The notes: generated from the sequence alone by a model not told the origin. A stretch of DNA of 64,000 nucleotides from Lysinibacillus sp. B2A1 (GCA_002973635.1 CP027224.1:2552501-2616500), one strand, 5' to 3'. Numbered from the stretch's first letter, positions 52,595 through 62,742 are shown. Made by a program: numbers and translations.

Positions 52595-52996
52595 ATGGGG
52601 CAGGAAGTGAACCAACATACCATCCTTCAAGCAATTTTGGAGCTCTCTACACAAATGCAGATTATGAAATCTGATCTTCAGCATCAAATTGAAGCGGTGG
52701 AAGTTAGATTAGTAAAAAAGATTGATGCGGTTGAAAGAAGATTAGAAGAAAAAATTGATGCGGTTGAAAGAAGATTAGAAGAAAAAATTGATGCGGTTGA
52801 AAGAAGATTAGAGGAAAAAATTGATGCAGTTGAAACTAGATTAGAAGAAAAAACAAATTTACTGCAAAGCAGATTAGATTCAGTAGAACAAAATTTAAGT
52901 CAGAAAATAGATAGTATGGATACGAAGATGGAAATATTATCTCTTGAATTACTTGACACAAAAGCGGATGTACGTATGCTGAAGCGAGCAAAATAA
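52595..52996 (+). CDS. Coiled-coil protein with 11-residue tandem repeats
   Basis: 133 residues. Residues ~42-85 are four units of KIDAVERRLEE (11 residues), the last KIDAVETRLEE. The DNA units are nearly identical, so the array expanded recently. Eleven-residue coiled-coil repeats give a near-straight or slightly right-handed supercoil. The C-terminus (DTKADVRMLKRAK) continues the coil. GAGGAGG precedes ATG 52595. Function unknown. Confidence 0.75.
   Translation: MGQEVNQHTILQAILELSTQMQIMKSDLQHQIEAVEVRLVKKIDAVERRLEEKIDAVERRLEEKIDAVERRLEEKIDAVETRLEEKTNLLQSRLDSVEQNLSQKIDSMDTKMEILSLELLDTKADVRMLKRAK
52718..52849 (+). repeat. 33-bp coding tandem repeat, four units
   Basis: Unit aagattgatgcggttgaaa... 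(33 bp), four copies, near-identical at DNA level, in frame in the coiled-coil gene. Confidence 0.85.
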
Positions 52997-53192
52997 ATTT
53001 TAATTACCGTATCCTTCGAGGCTACGGTTTTTTTATCTACATGAACAGGCAACTCCAGGCCTTTACTCCAGAATTAGTGTAGTAGAAGGTGTATAAACAG
53101 GAGTATAGCCTGCACTTAGGGATGAGAAAACATCTCTAATTCACTTTATGGTATAATTTTTTTGAAATACATGGTCTAGAGGAGTGACAACA

Positions 53193-53618
53193 TTGTTAAA
53201 AACAGAGGTATTTGAACAATTAAAAAAGGCGATGAGAGAAAAGGATGCATTGGCAAAAGGCGTATTGTCGCTTTTGAAATCTGCCTTAGATTTAGCGGAG
53301 AAGGAAAAGGGAGAGGCTTTATCCTCTGAAGAAGAAATTGCTATTATCAATCGCGAGGTCAAACAAACAAATCAGGCTTTAGAGGGTGCCCAAAATGCAG
53401 GTAGAGCTGATTTAATTGAAAAAGAGGAAGCGAAATTAGTGCTATTAAAATCATTCTTGCCGAAGCAATTAACGGAAGAAGAAGTTGCAGAAAAGCTAGC
53501 AGCGGCTGGAATAGTAAAGGGAATGGGCATGGGAGACGCAATGAAAATTGCAAAACCTTTGTTAACAGGTCAAGCTGAAGGTGCTGTTATTTCAAAAGTT
53601 GTGAAGAGTATTATTTAA
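53193..53618 (+). CDS. yqeY: GatB/YqeY domain protein
   Basis: 141 residues: EQLKKAMREKDALAKGVLSL at the N-terminus, then SEEEEIAIINREVKQ-type helix, SFLPKQLTEEEV and MGDAMKIAKPLLTGQAEGAV. YqeY is the stand-alone version of the GatB tail that binds tRNA in amidotransferases. In Bacillus yqeY often follows rpsU; here it stands alone. TTG 53193 lies nine bases after AGGAG; the GTG at 53184 overlaps that site. Confidence 0.9.
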   Translation: MLKTEVFEQLKKAMREKDALAKGVLSLLKSALDLAEKEKGEALSSEEEIAIINREVKQTNQALEGAQNAGRADLIEKEEAKLVLLKSFLPKQLTEEEVAEKLAAAGIVKGMGMGDAMKIAKPLLTGQAEGAVISKVVKSII

Positions 53619-53724
53619 TTTGACAAAGAAACGAATTTCCTATTGGATAGGGAAATTCGTTTTCTTTTATAATAGGATTTTAATCCAACTATTGCTAATT
53701 AAAAAAATAAGAGTACACTATTAA

Positions 53725-53739
53725 TTAACCACTGGTCAA
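53725..53739. promoter_or_regulatory. TetR operator upstream of the regulator gene
   Basis: TTAACCACTGGTCAA, a near-perfect palindrome around C. The 21 bases at 53721-53741 recur inverted at 54368-54388 before the SDR gene. Confidence 0.7.
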
Positions 53740-53753
53740 ATTAGGAGGGTAAT

Positions 53754-54329
53754 ATGTCACCGCGCAAACCATCAACACAGGAATTAACAAAAGAAATGAT
53801 TATACATGAAGCACATAAACAATTTATCGCGAAGGATTTTCACCATGTATCGATGCGCAGTATTGCAAAGGAGATTGGCTGTAGTCATGGGGCGATATAC
53901 TATCATTTTAAAAATAAAGCCGAAATATTTTATGCTATTTTAGGTGATTATTTTTCAGAATTAAATACTACATTAGATACTACAGTGAATGGTCCAGAAG
54001 ATAGTTCTACTAAATTAAAGCATATTTTTGTAGGCTATATGGCATTTGGTTTAAATAATCAAAGTCAATATGAATTAATGTTTATGGTGAGGGACAAAGA
54101 AATTGACGGACTCTCTCAAGAGGCAGCCAACCTTAGTTATGAAAAATTTGCACAATCCGTACAAGTTTTAGCAGAAAAGGAACTGCTGCTTTCAGATATC
54201 CATTCTACATTTATTGCGCTGCATGGATTTGTAGCACATTACCGTCATTATGTTAAAAATTATGAGGCAGCAATGACAGCAGTAGATGTACATGCAAGAT
54301 TTCTTCTCAAGGCATTAATTAATGATTAG
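53754..54329 (+). CDS. TetR-family regulator controlling itself and the SDR gene
   Basis: 191 residues. Helix-turn-helix: HHVSMRSIAKEIGCSHGAIY then YHFKNKAEIFY. The C-terminal domain has TetR_C_33-like features. The shared inverted 21-bp site upstream of this gene and of the next gene predicts autorepression and repression of the SDR. AGGAGGG precedes the ATG. Confidence 0.9.
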   Translation: MSPRKPSTQELTKEMIIHEAHKQFIAKDFHHVSMRSIAKEIGCSHGAIYYHFKNKAEIFYAILGDYFSELNTTLDTTVNGPEDSSTKLKHIFVGYMAFGLNNQSQYELMFMVRDKEIDGLSQEAANLSYEKFAQSVQVLAEKELLLSDIHSTFIALHGFVAHYRHYVKNYEAAMTAVDVHARFLLKALIND

Positions 54330-54369
54330 TTCTAGGTACAATTATCTAGAACTATCTTTAAGTTCTTAT

Positions 54370-54384
54370 TTGACCAGTGGTTAA
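54370..54384. promoter_or_regulatory. TetR operator upstream of the SDR gene
   Basis: TTGACCAGTGGTTAA, reverse complement of the site at 53725-53739, 17 bases before the SDR ATG. Confidence 0.7.
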
Positions 54385-54401
54385 TTAAAGGGGGAATTAT
54401 A

Positions 54402-55340
54402 ATGAAAACAGCTTTAGTTATCGGAGCATCTGGTGGAATGGGTTATGCTCTTGTAAATGAATTAGTAAGCCGACAAGTAAAGGTGAAGGCATTTGCACGA
54501 CGCAAAGAAAAACTAGTTGCATTATTTCGCCATTCCAGGAATGTTGAAATCATTGCAGGTGATATTTTTAATGAACAAGATATTAGTCAAGCATCAAAAG
54601 AAGTGGATGTTATTTTTCATGCAATAAGTTTTCCATATCAGGATTGGGAAAAGCTCCATATACCGTGTCTAGAGATGGTGTTAAAAATAGCTGAAAACCA
54701 AGGAGCGAGGATAGCACTTGTCGATAATATATATGCATATGGGAAACAATCGCTCATTGGTGTTACTGAGGAGACAGAGAAGAGCCCACATACAAAGAAG
54801 GGAAAAATTAGATTGGCTATGGAAAATAAATTAAAAGAGAGCCATGTACCTTCCCTAATTGTCCATTTCCCAGATTTGTATGGACCAAATGCAGAGAATA
54901 CCATACTGTATGAAACATTAAAAAATGTTGTACAAGGTAAAAAAGCTAATTTTGTTGGAAATATGCAGGTGAAGAGGGAATTCCTTTATACAGTTGATGG
55001 TGCAAAGGCTATGGTTGAACTAGCATTAAGAGAAGATACATACAATCAAAATTGGAATGTGCCAGCTACACATACTATTTCCGGGGGACAATTAGTAGAA
55101 ATTCTAAGCGAATTAACAGGTTACAAGAAAGGGATCCGAACTATATCTAAAGGAATGATACAATTAATCGGAATCTTTTCTCCGTCCATGAAGGAAGTGG
55201 TTGAAATGTTTTATTTAACAGAAGAGCCAGTCATTTTAAGTGGACAAAAATATGAGAGAGAAATTGGTCCTTTACCACGTACTTCTTATAAAGCTGGTCT
55301 AGAAGAAACCATTTCATGGATGCAACTGAAGAAAGGATAA
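54402..55340 (+). CDS. NAD(P)-dependent epimerase/dehydratase-type SDR
   Basis: 312 residues. Rossmann motif GASGGMGYALV, acidic GDIFNEQD, active-site-like NIYAYG with downstream Lys, and HFPDLYGP. Extended SDR of the NAD-dependent epimerase type. Substrate unknown. AAGGGGG precedes the ATG. Under predicted TetR control, so likely induced by a small molecule. Confidence 0.87.
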   Translation: MKTALVIGASGGMGYALVNELVSRQVKVKAFARRKEKLVALFRHSRNVEIIAGDIFNEQDISQASKEVDVIFHAISFPYQDWEKLHIPCLEMVLKIAENQGARIALVDNIYAYGKQSLIGVTEETEKSPHTKKGKIRLAMENKLKESHVPSLIVHFPDLYGPNAENTILYETLKNVVQGKKANFVGNMQVKREFLYTVDGAKAMVELALREDTYNQNWNVPATHTISGGQLVEILSELTGYKKGIRTISKGMIQLIGIFSPSMKEVVEMFYLTEEPVILSGQKYEREIGPLPRTSYKAGLEETISWMQLKKG

Positions 55341-55357
55341 TACCGACAGCCATAAAT

Positions 55358-55394
55358 AATCCGCTATATTTCTGAGAAAGTATAGCGGATTTTA
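55358..55394 (+). terminator. Terminator between SDR and chemoreceptor genes
   Basis: Stem AATCCGCTATA / TATAGCGGATT then TTATG. Symmetric; it can serve both convergent genes. Confidence 0.7.
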
Positions 55395-55416
55395 TGATGA
55401 AGAACGATTTTAGTTT

Positions 55417-57114
55417 TTATAACTGAAATCTTTGTATGATATGACGAAGCTGTTGAGCCATCTCCGCTAAATTATTTGAAGATGCAGTAATTTCTTCGAT
55501 GCTGGCAGATTGTTCTTCAGATGCTGCTGCTACATTTTGAATATTTCCAGATGCCTGAACGGCTACTACGCCAACTTCTTCTACAGAATTAGCAATGCTA
55601 TTCACGCCTTGATTCATATTGGTAATGATCGTATTGGCATGATTCATTTCCTGAGTTAGCTCCAGAATATGTGCATTAATTTCTCCAAAGGCCTCACCAG
55701 ATGCATGAAAGGTTGTTGAGCTTTCCACGAGATTACTGCTGCTAATTGCCATAGATTTTACAGCCTGTGTAGACTCCTCTTTAATGGTTTCAATACGTGT
55801 TCGAATACTGTTAGTTGCTGCTAATGATTGGTCAGCAAGCTTACGTACTTCTTCTGCAACAACGGCAAAGCCCTTACCATGTTCTCCAGCTCTTGCTGCT
55901 TCAATAGATGCATTTAACGCGAGTAAATTGGTTTGGTCCGTAATTTCGTTAATTAAGGTCACGATATCACCAATTTCATTCGTGTATGTACTTAAACGTT
56001 CCACGACTACTGAAGTCTCTTGAATAGCAGTAGAGGTGATAGCCATTTTCTCAGTCGCACTTTGAATTGTTGTATTGCCTTTTTCAGAAATAGTGGATGC
56101 ACTGACAGCCTTTGCTGCCACATCATTAACGCTTGAAACCACTTCAGCCATCTTTGTAGAGATTGTTGAAATATGATTTTCTACCTCTTCAATGGAGGAG
56201 GTTTGCTTTTCTGAACCAGCTGCAACTTCCTGCATGGAAGATGTAATTTGCTGTATGGATGCACTTGTTTGCTCAGAGCTTGCTGTTAATTCCTCTGACA
56301 TGGCAGCTACTTGCTCAGCATTTTCAGCGATTTGCTGAATAAGTAATCTTAAATCTTCTGTCATATTTTCGATGCCCGCAGAAAGCTGTGCGATTTCATT
56401 GGACCCTTTCATTTGTAGAGGTTCAACAGCTAAATCTCCCTTGGCTACCCTGCCAACATAGCCAGTTATTTTTTTTATTGGTTTTGTAATACCAATGCTA
56501 ATGAAATAAGCGACAATAATCCCTAATAGGATAAAAATCACAGTCATAATGATACATATCCAAAGTGTCTCTGTTTGCAGCTTAGAAATAAAGGAAGCAT
56601 CCATATCTATACCGAATAAAATATCTGTGTTTTTAAATGGTATGAAAATGGATTTATGAATACCATATTCATCTTGATAAATATCGCTTGTTTGTGTAGA
56701 AGCAGAGTCTATAGCGACATTCATTTTTTCATCGAAAACATAATTTTCCTTGTAATTATCTTTATTGCTTAAAGCGACAATATGCTCTTTTCCATTAGAG
56801 CGGGAAAGGATATACGCATTTTCAATATCGTATTTTTTAACTGTGCCATTTAATTGCTTTAGTAGTTGTTCATATTTTTGAGGATTCCCGTTGTCTGCAG
56901 CGATGGCATCATTTTTTTCTATATCTTCAAAAATAGAATTAGACACAATTTCTAATGATGACTCAAACTGTGTAATAACAAAGTTATCGATAATTCGATA
57001 AGACGTTATGAATAGTACCACACTAAATATGATTGAAATAATAGCAATGGGAATGGTGAAACTTGCAATATATTTATAGAGTAAAGAACCCTTTAATTTA
57101 TTTATTATATTCAA
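55417..57114 (-). CDS. Methyl-accepting chemotaxis protein
   Basis: About 565 residues: N-terminal helix (~15-38), extracellular sensor domain (~40-185) with a dCache-like outline, second helix (~187-210), HAMP (~210-265) and a long signalling coiled coil with the hairpin tip [41 protein letters not shown] 57123 directly abuts GGAGG, but TTG 57114 lies nine bases after it and is the better start; it overlaps the end of the decarboxylase gene. Ligand unknown. Confidence 0.9.
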   Translation of the reverse strand: MNIINKLKGSLLYKYIASFTIPIAIISIIFSVVLFITSYRIIDNFVITQFESSLEIVSNSIFEDIEKNDAIAADNGNPQKYEQLLKQLNGTVKKYDIENAYILSRSNGKEHIVALSNKDNYKENYVFDEKMNVAIDSASTQTSDIYQDEYGIHKSIFIPFKNTDILFGIDMDASFISKLQTETLWICIIMTVIFILLGIIVAYFISIGITKPIKKITGYVGRVAKGDLAVEPLQMKGSNEIAQLSAGIENMTEDLRLLIQQIAENAEQVAAMSEELTASSEQTSASIQQITSSMQEVAAGSEKQTSSIEEVENHISTISTKMAEVVSSVNDVAAKAVSASTISEKGNTTIQSATEKMAITSTAIQETSVVVERLSTYTNEIGDIVTLINEITDQTNLLALNASIEAARAGEHGKGFAVVAEEVRKLADQSLAATNSIRTRIETIKEESTQAVKSMAISSSNLVESSTTFHASGEAFGEINAHILELTQEMNHANTIITNMNQGVNSIANSVEEVGVVAVQASGNIQNVAAASEEQSASIEEITASSNNLAEMAQQLRHIIQRFQL

Positions 57115-58303
57115 CTTTGGCATCCTCCAATACTTGCAGCTTTTGTTGCAGGAAATGAATCATATCACGAATATGTTCTGTTTCAGTATAGGGAGAAATA
57201 GCAAAGAATTTTGCTGCTGCAACTGGCATTTGTTGATTTGTATCACTTGTGCTGACTGTGCAAACACGTGTTGTATCACCGAAAAATACTTCGTCTCGAT
57301 CCTCTCCTATGATCTCAAATAAAGAGGCATTCATCGCATTTATATATTCAATTTGGTCTTGTCTATAACCACCTGCCTGCTCGGTGTGCCAATTATAGCC
57401 TTCTGGATATAAACGAAAGGCTGTAACTGGTCCAATATTCGTTTCATTCACTACTTGCAGCATAGGTGCATGCTCAGCTAATTGTGCACGGAATGCTAAA
57501 TTAACACGCACATAATTGGCTAATATTTGTTGATAACCTTCTTTACCAAATGCCTGTAAAGCTGCATAAATAGCTATCGAACTTCCCATTCGTGAGCACT
57601 CTAATGTATAACCTGTATGGTAGGAGCCATAACCGCGATTGCCGACGTATGGTGTATCAAAGTCCTCAATATCAAGTAACTGTAGACTGTTACCTTCTTT
57701 TATTAAGAATAGACTTGTTAAATACGGTGTCTGACCAAGTTTTTGGAAGTCAAAGCATAGACTATCTGCGATTGCTAGATGCTGCATACGTGTACGAATA
57801 TGTGCTAGTCCCTGTAATACATCTGCCTCTAATTGAAGAGGATTTGCAGTAAAGTCGTAATCGTTGAAAAATGCGTAAAAGCCTCCCAGAGCGGAATCGG
57901 CATGGATATGTATTGGTTTTAAAGCATATTTCTTCTCAAGCCCATTAGTGACCTCTTTAATGGCTTGTACATCATCAATAGCAAATTGATCCGTAGCACC
58001 TGTCGTGGCTACTATATAGACTGGAATTCCACCGTTTTCGATAACCTCTGTCATTCGATTCTGTAAATCATTGATATCCATGGAATGGCCTTTTCCAGCT
58101 TTTACACGAATTAAATGTTTGCTTCCTATACCTACTGCTTCCACAGATTTTAATAGGCTATAATGTGCATTTTCTGATGCAAAGCAATATAAATTATTTG
58201 GAATACCATCTTCCTTTGCCTGTGGAAATTGCTTAGCAATGGCAAGACGAAGACCACTAAATACAGCCCCTTGACCACCCCAAGTTGTATAGCCAAAACT
58301 CAT
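57098..58303 (-). CDS. PLP-dependent decarboxylase (group II), apparently missing its N-terminus
   Basis: 401 residues. The group II features [42 protein letters not shown] and the PLP lysine in [10 protein letters not shown] are present. But the first conserved glycine motif lies at residue ~9, whereas it normally lies beyond residue 100, so the N-terminal domain is absent. The ATG overlaps the stop of the deacetylase gene (TAATG). In-frame sequence upstream of the ATG reads RESAQV, hinting at a deletion fusion. Substrate (glutamate, aromatic or other) cannot be told. Confidence 0.8.
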   Translation of the reverse strand: MSFGYTTWGGQGAVFSGLRLAIAKQFPQAKEDGIPNNLYCFASENAHYSLLKSVEAVGIGSKHLIRVKAGKGHSMDINDLQNRMTEVIENGGIPVYIVATTGATDQFAIDDVQAIKEVTNGLEKKYALKPIHIHADSALGGFYAFFNDYDFTANPLQLEADVLQGLAHIRTRMQHLAIADSLCFDFQKLGQTPYLTSLFLIKEGNSLQLLDIEDFDTPYVGNRGYGSYHTGYTLECSRMGSSIAIYAALQAFGKEGYQQILANYVRVNLAFRAQLAEHAPMLQVVNETNIGPVTAFRLYPEGYNWHTEQAGGYRQDQIEYINAMNASLFEIIGEDRDEVFFGDTTRVCTVSTSDTNQQMPVAAAKFFAISPYTETEHIRDMIHFLQQKLQVLEDAKVEYNK

Positions 58304-59019
58304 TACTTGTGCAGATTCTCTGATTTGTCCTGAAGCTCTTTGATGGTGACAAAGCGGTAACCATCCTCAGAAAGTGATTGCAAAATACCTTCAATCGCTT
58401 GCAGTTCATTGTCTGTATTGTCATACATGGGATGCATTAAAATAATCGAGCCAGGTTGTATATACTCTTTCACATAGTTAATTTTTTCATCAGGCGTTGA
58501 ATAGAAGGAGTCAGGCTCCAAATTCCACGTTATTGTATCACGATTTGTTTTACTTAAATAAATCGGAAATCCCAATAACTTTTTCCCATATGGCGGTCGA
58601 ACAGGTGGGATTTCTGAATAGCCAATACTTTTTATAAGCTCATCTGTTTTTTCTATTTCATTTTTGTAAAAGGTAGAGCTTTTAAAGACCATTCGCTTAT
58701 GAGAATAGGTATGATTGCCAATTTGATGACCAGCATTCACAATTTTTTTGCCCTCTTCTAAATTTTTTTCAATATCCTTTCCAATTAAAAAAAAGGTTGC
58801 TTTAGCGTCATAGTCATCCAGTAATGCTAAAATGGCGCTGACATTTTTAGCTGGGCCGTCATCAAAGGTTAGTGCTACAACCTTGTCTGTAGTGTCAATA
58901 TGAGAGGTAATTTTGCCAAAAAGTTGATAGTCTCTAGCATTCATTAACTTATAGGCACTAAATGCCAAAACAACAATGATTAAAATAACAATTCCTACAT
59001 AAGCAATTTTCTTTTTCAG
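58303..59019 (-). CDS. Membrane-anchored polysaccharide deacetylase
   Basis: NodB-type deacetylase: VVALTFDDGPAKNVSAIL (metal-binding Asp-Asp), IGNHTYSHKRM (His pair), RPPYGKK and ITWNLEPDSF, ending SIILMHPMYDN. An N-terminal helix (LKKKIAYVGIVILIIVVLAF) comes from codons upstream of the first TTG (58968). The frame likely starts at CTG 59019 after AGGGGGAT; no ATG exists there. Probable peptidoglycan or polysaccharide target. It precedes, with overlap, the decarboxylase and chemoreceptor genes. Confidence 0.83.
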   Translation of the reverse strand: MKKKIAYVGIVILIIVVLAFSAYKLMNARDYQLFGKITSHIDTTDKVVALTFDDGPAKNVSAILALLDDYDAKATFFLIGKDIEKNLEEGKKIVNAGHQIGNHTYSHKRMVFKSSTFYKNEIEKTDELIKSIGYSEIPPVRPPYGKKLLGFPIYLSKTNRDTITWNLEPDSFYSTPDEKINYVKEYIQPGSIILMHPMYDNTDNELQAIEGILQSLSEDGYRFVTIKELQDKSENLHK

Positions 59020-59221
59020 CGTTAATCCCCCTTGCTATTTATTTTATTTCGAAAAAAGTCTTACATATATTTCTGAAAATTGCTACTGATCAATACTCAT
59101 TGTATGAGGAGACATGGTGTGACAATCATTCAGTCGTGCAGGTTATATAATGTTCATCTAATAACTACAATAAATAAAACGCATTTGTGTATATAACTTT
59201 CTAAAAAATGAGGTGTACATG

Positions 59222-60064
59222 ATGTCTAATGATATGCTTCTAGCTGAAGGTCAGTCAAAGGGTAGTCGATTGCGTAAAATATGGTTTGTTGTAGTGTTAT
59301 TGTTTATATTAGTGACTGGCGTTATTGTACTTTACTATTTATTGAATAAGGATTTAAATTTTGAAACCTATAAAACAGTTGTCGGTAAAACCACTGAAAA
59401 CAGCCTTGGAAGCTTGACCTTAAATGAAGTAATAGTGGATGACAATCAGGTTTTATTAAACGCTACCTTTAAACCAGAAAAGGATACACATTTCGAATAT
59501 CAAATTTTCTTCTTTCCACAAGTTTTGATTAATGGAAAAGAGTTTACCGTAAGGAATGGAGGGCAGTCCATTGCACAATCGGATAAAACCTATACCATTT
59601 ACAGCAGCGTCAAATTAAGTGAATTACCAAAAGATGAAACATTAAATTTAGATATTCGCTATAATGACTGGAACGGGAAAAAGGCGATTGACGAGCCATG
59701 GAACTTTCAAGTAGAAGCATCACAGAAGCAATTACAAGAAGATAGGAACGTTTTTTCAGTGAAAAAAAAGGTGAAGCTAATAGATGGCCAACAAATAACG
59801 ATAGACAAGGTTGTTTCTACTCCAATATCAACAACAATTTATTTTCATTCTGACACAGCCCTGAATGATGCTATACAATTTAATATTCAATCTAGATCAG
59901 GAGAATTATGGCGCATTGACGCAGCGTATCCATTAAATGAAGGCTATACAAAATGGGGAGTTCGACTTGATTCCCTATATTTGACAGAAAAAAGTTATCA
60001 TTTAATTCCAATAGCTACAGGCGGAAATGACCTTGGTTCAAAAATTAAAATTACAAAAAAATAA
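59222..60064 (+). CDS. Membrane-anchored DUF4179/DUF5643-like protein
   Basis: 280 residues: N-terminal helix (~19-43) and an extracellular beta-rich region (~45-280), with SLTLNEVIVDDNQVLLNATF and a C-terminal Ig-like domain (KKKVKLIDGQQITIDKVVST). The layout matches DUF4179-type proteins often paired with ECF sigma factors; no sigma factor is adjacent. ATG 59222 is seven bases after GAGGTG. Confidence 0.65.
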   Translation: MSNDMLLAEGQSKGSRLRKIWFVVVLLFILVTGVIVLYYLLNKDLNFETYKTVVGKTTENSLGSLTLNEVIVDDNQVLLNATFKPEKDTHFEYQIFFFPQVLINGKEFTVRNGGQSIAQSDKTYTIYSSVKLSELPKDETLNLDIRYNDWNGKKAIDEPWNFQVEASQKQLQEDRNVFSVKKKVKLIDGQQITIDKVVSTPISTTIYFHSDTALNDAIQFNIQSRSGELWRIDAAYPLNEGYTKWGVRLDSLYLTEKSYHLIPIATGGNDLGSKIKITKK

Positions 60065-60167
60065 GAAATATTTAAAGCTCTGCTAGATCATTTTTTAATC
60101 TTTACAATACTTTAATCTAAAAGCACGATTCCACCATGTAAGATAATGATATATTACATGGAAAGTA

Positions 60168-61328
60168 GTGAGGTTGTTGCGAAGGTTATGGGAGATCTTT
60201 TTAGTTTCTTTTAAATTAGGCTGTACTTCCTTTGGTGGGCCAACTGCACATTTAGGTTATTTTCAAAATGAGTATGTTGAAAAGCGTAAGTGGTTATCAG
60301 CAAATGATTACAGTCAACTTGTAGCGCTTAGCCAATTTCTACCTGGCCCAGCATCGAGTCAAGTAGGAATGGGTATTGGCTTAGTAAGAGGGGGAATAGT
60401 TGGGAGTATAGCGTCTTTTATTGGCTTTACATTACCGTCAGTTTTGCTGCTGATTGCATTCGCATATTTTTCGACGCAGATAGAGATGGGCTGGGTCCAT
60501 GGCTTAAAGTTAGTGGCTGTTGCGATTGTTGCACAGGCAATTTTGGATATGTCCAGGAAGTTGATTGCTAGCAAATGGCATTTAATAATAGCCTTGTTTG
60601 CACTTGGAGCAGTCCTTTTATGGATACATCCATTATCACAGGTAATGGTTATAAGTCTTGCTGCCCTTATAGGCTTTCGATTTATTAAAATAACAGGTGA
60701 AATGGATCATCATGTAACAGGTGTACCTATTTCCAAAAAAGTGGGATTCATTTTATTAACATTGTTTTTCATACTCCTTATTGGTTTACCGGCTGTTAGT
60801 CCATTTCTGCAGCATGAATGGTTTATGTTGATCGAAAAATTTTATCTATCAGGTGCCTTAGTATTTGGGGGCGGTCATGTAGTATTGCCCTTGTTAGAAG
60901 TTCAATTTGTACAAAGTGGACTGATGAGTTCTTCTGATTTTTTAACAGGTTACGGAATGACCCAGGCTGTCCCAGGTCCATTATTTACGTTTGCCTCTTA
61001 CATAGGTATGATGATTGCTGGAGTACCGGGGGCCATTATAGCAACAATAGCTATTTTTCTTCCTGCTTTTTTACTTATAGTCGGGGCAATGCCATTTTGG
61101 CTAACACTTAATCAATTTCCTAGATTAAGAGGGGCAATAGCAGGTGCAAATGCAGCGGTTGTGGGAATATTAGCGGCAGCTTTTTTTCATCCTATTGCTA
61201 CAGAGACAATTGAAAATGGGTTAGATATTGTGATATCAGCCATTTTTTTATGGTGCTTAATGCGATGGAAAATGCCACCTTATTTACTGGTGCTCATTGG
61301 ACTTTGCATAGGAATCATACGTTATTAA
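60168..61328 (+). CDS. Chromate transporter family protein (ChrA-like, two-domain)
   Basis: 386 residues, about ten membrane helices, two CHR domains: FKLGCTSFGGPTAHLGYFQ, QFLPGPASSQVGMGIG and, in the second half, FGGGHVVLPLLE and GMTQAVPGPLFTFASYIG. ChrA exports chromate by proton antiport; substrate in this organism is not proven. Start uncertain: GTG 60168, or TTG 60174/60177, with a weak ribosome binding site. Followed by a strong terminator. Confidence 0.87.
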   Translation: MRLLRRLWEIFLVSFKLGCTSFGGPTAHLGYFQNEYVEKRKWLSANDYSQLVALSQFLPGPASSQVGMGIGLVRGGIVGSIASFIGFTLPSVLLLIAFAYFSTQIEMGWVHGLKLVAVAIVAQAILDMSRKLIASKWHLIIALFALGAVLLWIHPLSQVMVISLAALIGFRFIKITGEMDHHVTGVPISKKVGFILLTLFFILLIGLPAVSPFLQHEWFMLIEKFYLSGALVFGGGHVVLPLLEVQFVQSGLMSSSDFLTGYGMTQAVPGPLFTFASYIGMMIAGVPGAIIATIAIFLPAFLLIVGAMPFWLTLNQFPRLRGAIAGANAAVVGILAAAFFHPIATETIENGLDIVISAIFLWCLMRWKMPPYLLVLIGLCIGIIRY

Positions 61329-61340
61329 GAATACACTTTC

Positions 61341-61379
61341 AAAATCAAAACCATGAATCTTAGTGGTTTTGATTTTTTT
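61341..61379 (+). terminator. Terminator after the chrA-like gene
   Basis: 13-bp stem AAAATCAAAACCA / TGGTTTTGATTTT followed by seven T (61373-61379). Confidence 0.85.
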
Positions 61380-61508
61380 GTGATAAAAGGACTCTTTGAA
61401 CGGTTATTCAATACACATACTTTTCTTAGATGGATTCATGGCGTTCTATTCTTTGTTTGTTTATAATGTAAAAATGGAAAAAGACTTTATTAGAAAGAAG
61501 GGATAGCT

Positions 61509-62653
61509 ATGGCACGAGGTGTTTACATTCATATTCCTTTTTGTCATCAAATCTGTAATTACTGTGATTTCAATAAATTTTATTTTAAAAATCAACCTGT
61601 TGATGAATATATAGAAACGCTGGGCAAGGAGATGGCGCTTGCCATACAAAAATATCCTGACCATTTTAAACAAATCGAAACCATCTTTCTCGGTGGGGGA
61701 ACACCGACTGCGTTATCTCCTAAGCAATTAGAAAAACTTCTTGAGCTTATTCATGCGTATATTCCTATGAACAGTGTGACAGAATTTACATCAGAGGCAA
61801 ATCCAGACGAGCTGTCAGAGGCGAAATTGCAGGCATTGTTTGCTGGAGGTGTCAATCGTTTAAGTATGGGGTTCAATCCTTTGATCAGGCGTTATTAAAG
61901 AAAATTGGACGTACACATAGTAACGATCATGTTTATGAAACAATTACCTTGGCGAAAAAGGTAGGTTTCCACAATATAAGCATTGATTTAATGTATGGTC
62001 TACCTGGGCAAACAATGGAGCAATGGGAGGATTCCTTAGGAAAGGCCTTCGCCTTGGAGTTACCACATATTTCTGCATACTCATTAATAGTGGAGCCAAA
62101 AACGATTTTTTATAATCAATACACAAAGGGGAAGTTACATTTACCAACTGAAGATCTTGAAGCGGATATGTATGGTGTATTGATGAATCAGATGGAAGCT
62201 CATGGGCTGCCACAATACGAAATTAGTAACTTCGCGCAATCTGATTTCAGTTCCAGCCATAACAAAATTTATTGGGAAAATGATGAATATGCAGGCTTTG
62301 GTGCTGGTGCGCATGGATATGTAGCTGGTGTCCGCTATTCCAATCATGGACCATTAAAAAAATATATTGAGGCAGTAAATAAAGGCGAGCTACCAATTGT
62401 CTATGAGCATATTGTGACAGAGAATGAAAAACGTGAAGAACAAATGTTTTTAGGTCTGCGAAAAACAGAGGGGGTATTACACCATATATATGAAGAAAAA
62501 TTTAATGAAACGATGTTTACTCGATATCGTCATGTTATCGAAAAGCTAGTATCAGAAGGTCTTTTGGAACACGATCCGATTGGAATTCGTCTTACACGAA
62601 AAGGTCGTTTTGTAGGTAATGAAGTATTTCAACAATTTTTGCTAGAAGATTGA
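61509..62653 (+). CDS. hemW: Radical SAM heme chaperone HemW, frameshifted in this sequence
   Basis: HemW is a radical SAM heme chaperone. Radical SAM motif PFCHQICNYCDF (CxxxCxxC) at the N-terminus, then GGGTPTALSP. After VNRLSMG the frame breaks: it reads FNPLIRRY-stop, while shifting one base gives VQSFDQALLKKIGRTH and continues without fault to 62653. The cause is one missing G in the run at 61871-61874. Expected length is ~382 residues. Ribosome binding site AGAAGGG. Sequence error and real pseudogene are both possible. Confidence 0.92.
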
Positions 62654-62662
62654 GCGATATCG

Positions 62663-62691
62663 TTGACATAAAATGTGGGATTTGATAACTT
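62663..62691 (+). promoter_or_regulatory. Vegetative promoter of the hrcA operon
   Basis: TTGACA (62663-62668), 17-base spacer, then TAACTT (62686-62691), a weak -10. The expected start falls just before the CIRCE element. Confidence 0.6.
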
Positions 62692-62701
62692 AATAATAGT
62701 A

Positions 62702-62728
62702 TTAGCACTCCTCTTAGCTGAGTGCTAA
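62702..62728 (+). promoter_or_regulatory. CIRCE operator (HrcA binding site)
   Basis: Perfect TTAGCACTC-N9-GAGTGCTAA, 15 bases before the hrcA start. HrcA binds CIRCE and represses the operon until heat shock. Confidence 0.97.
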
Positions 62729-62742
62729 CAGAGGTGATAATC

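Noticed and set aside
52718..52849. Tandem repeats as a CRISPR or minisatellite
   Set aside because: Units are contiguous, 33 bp and in frame within a coiled-coil gene.
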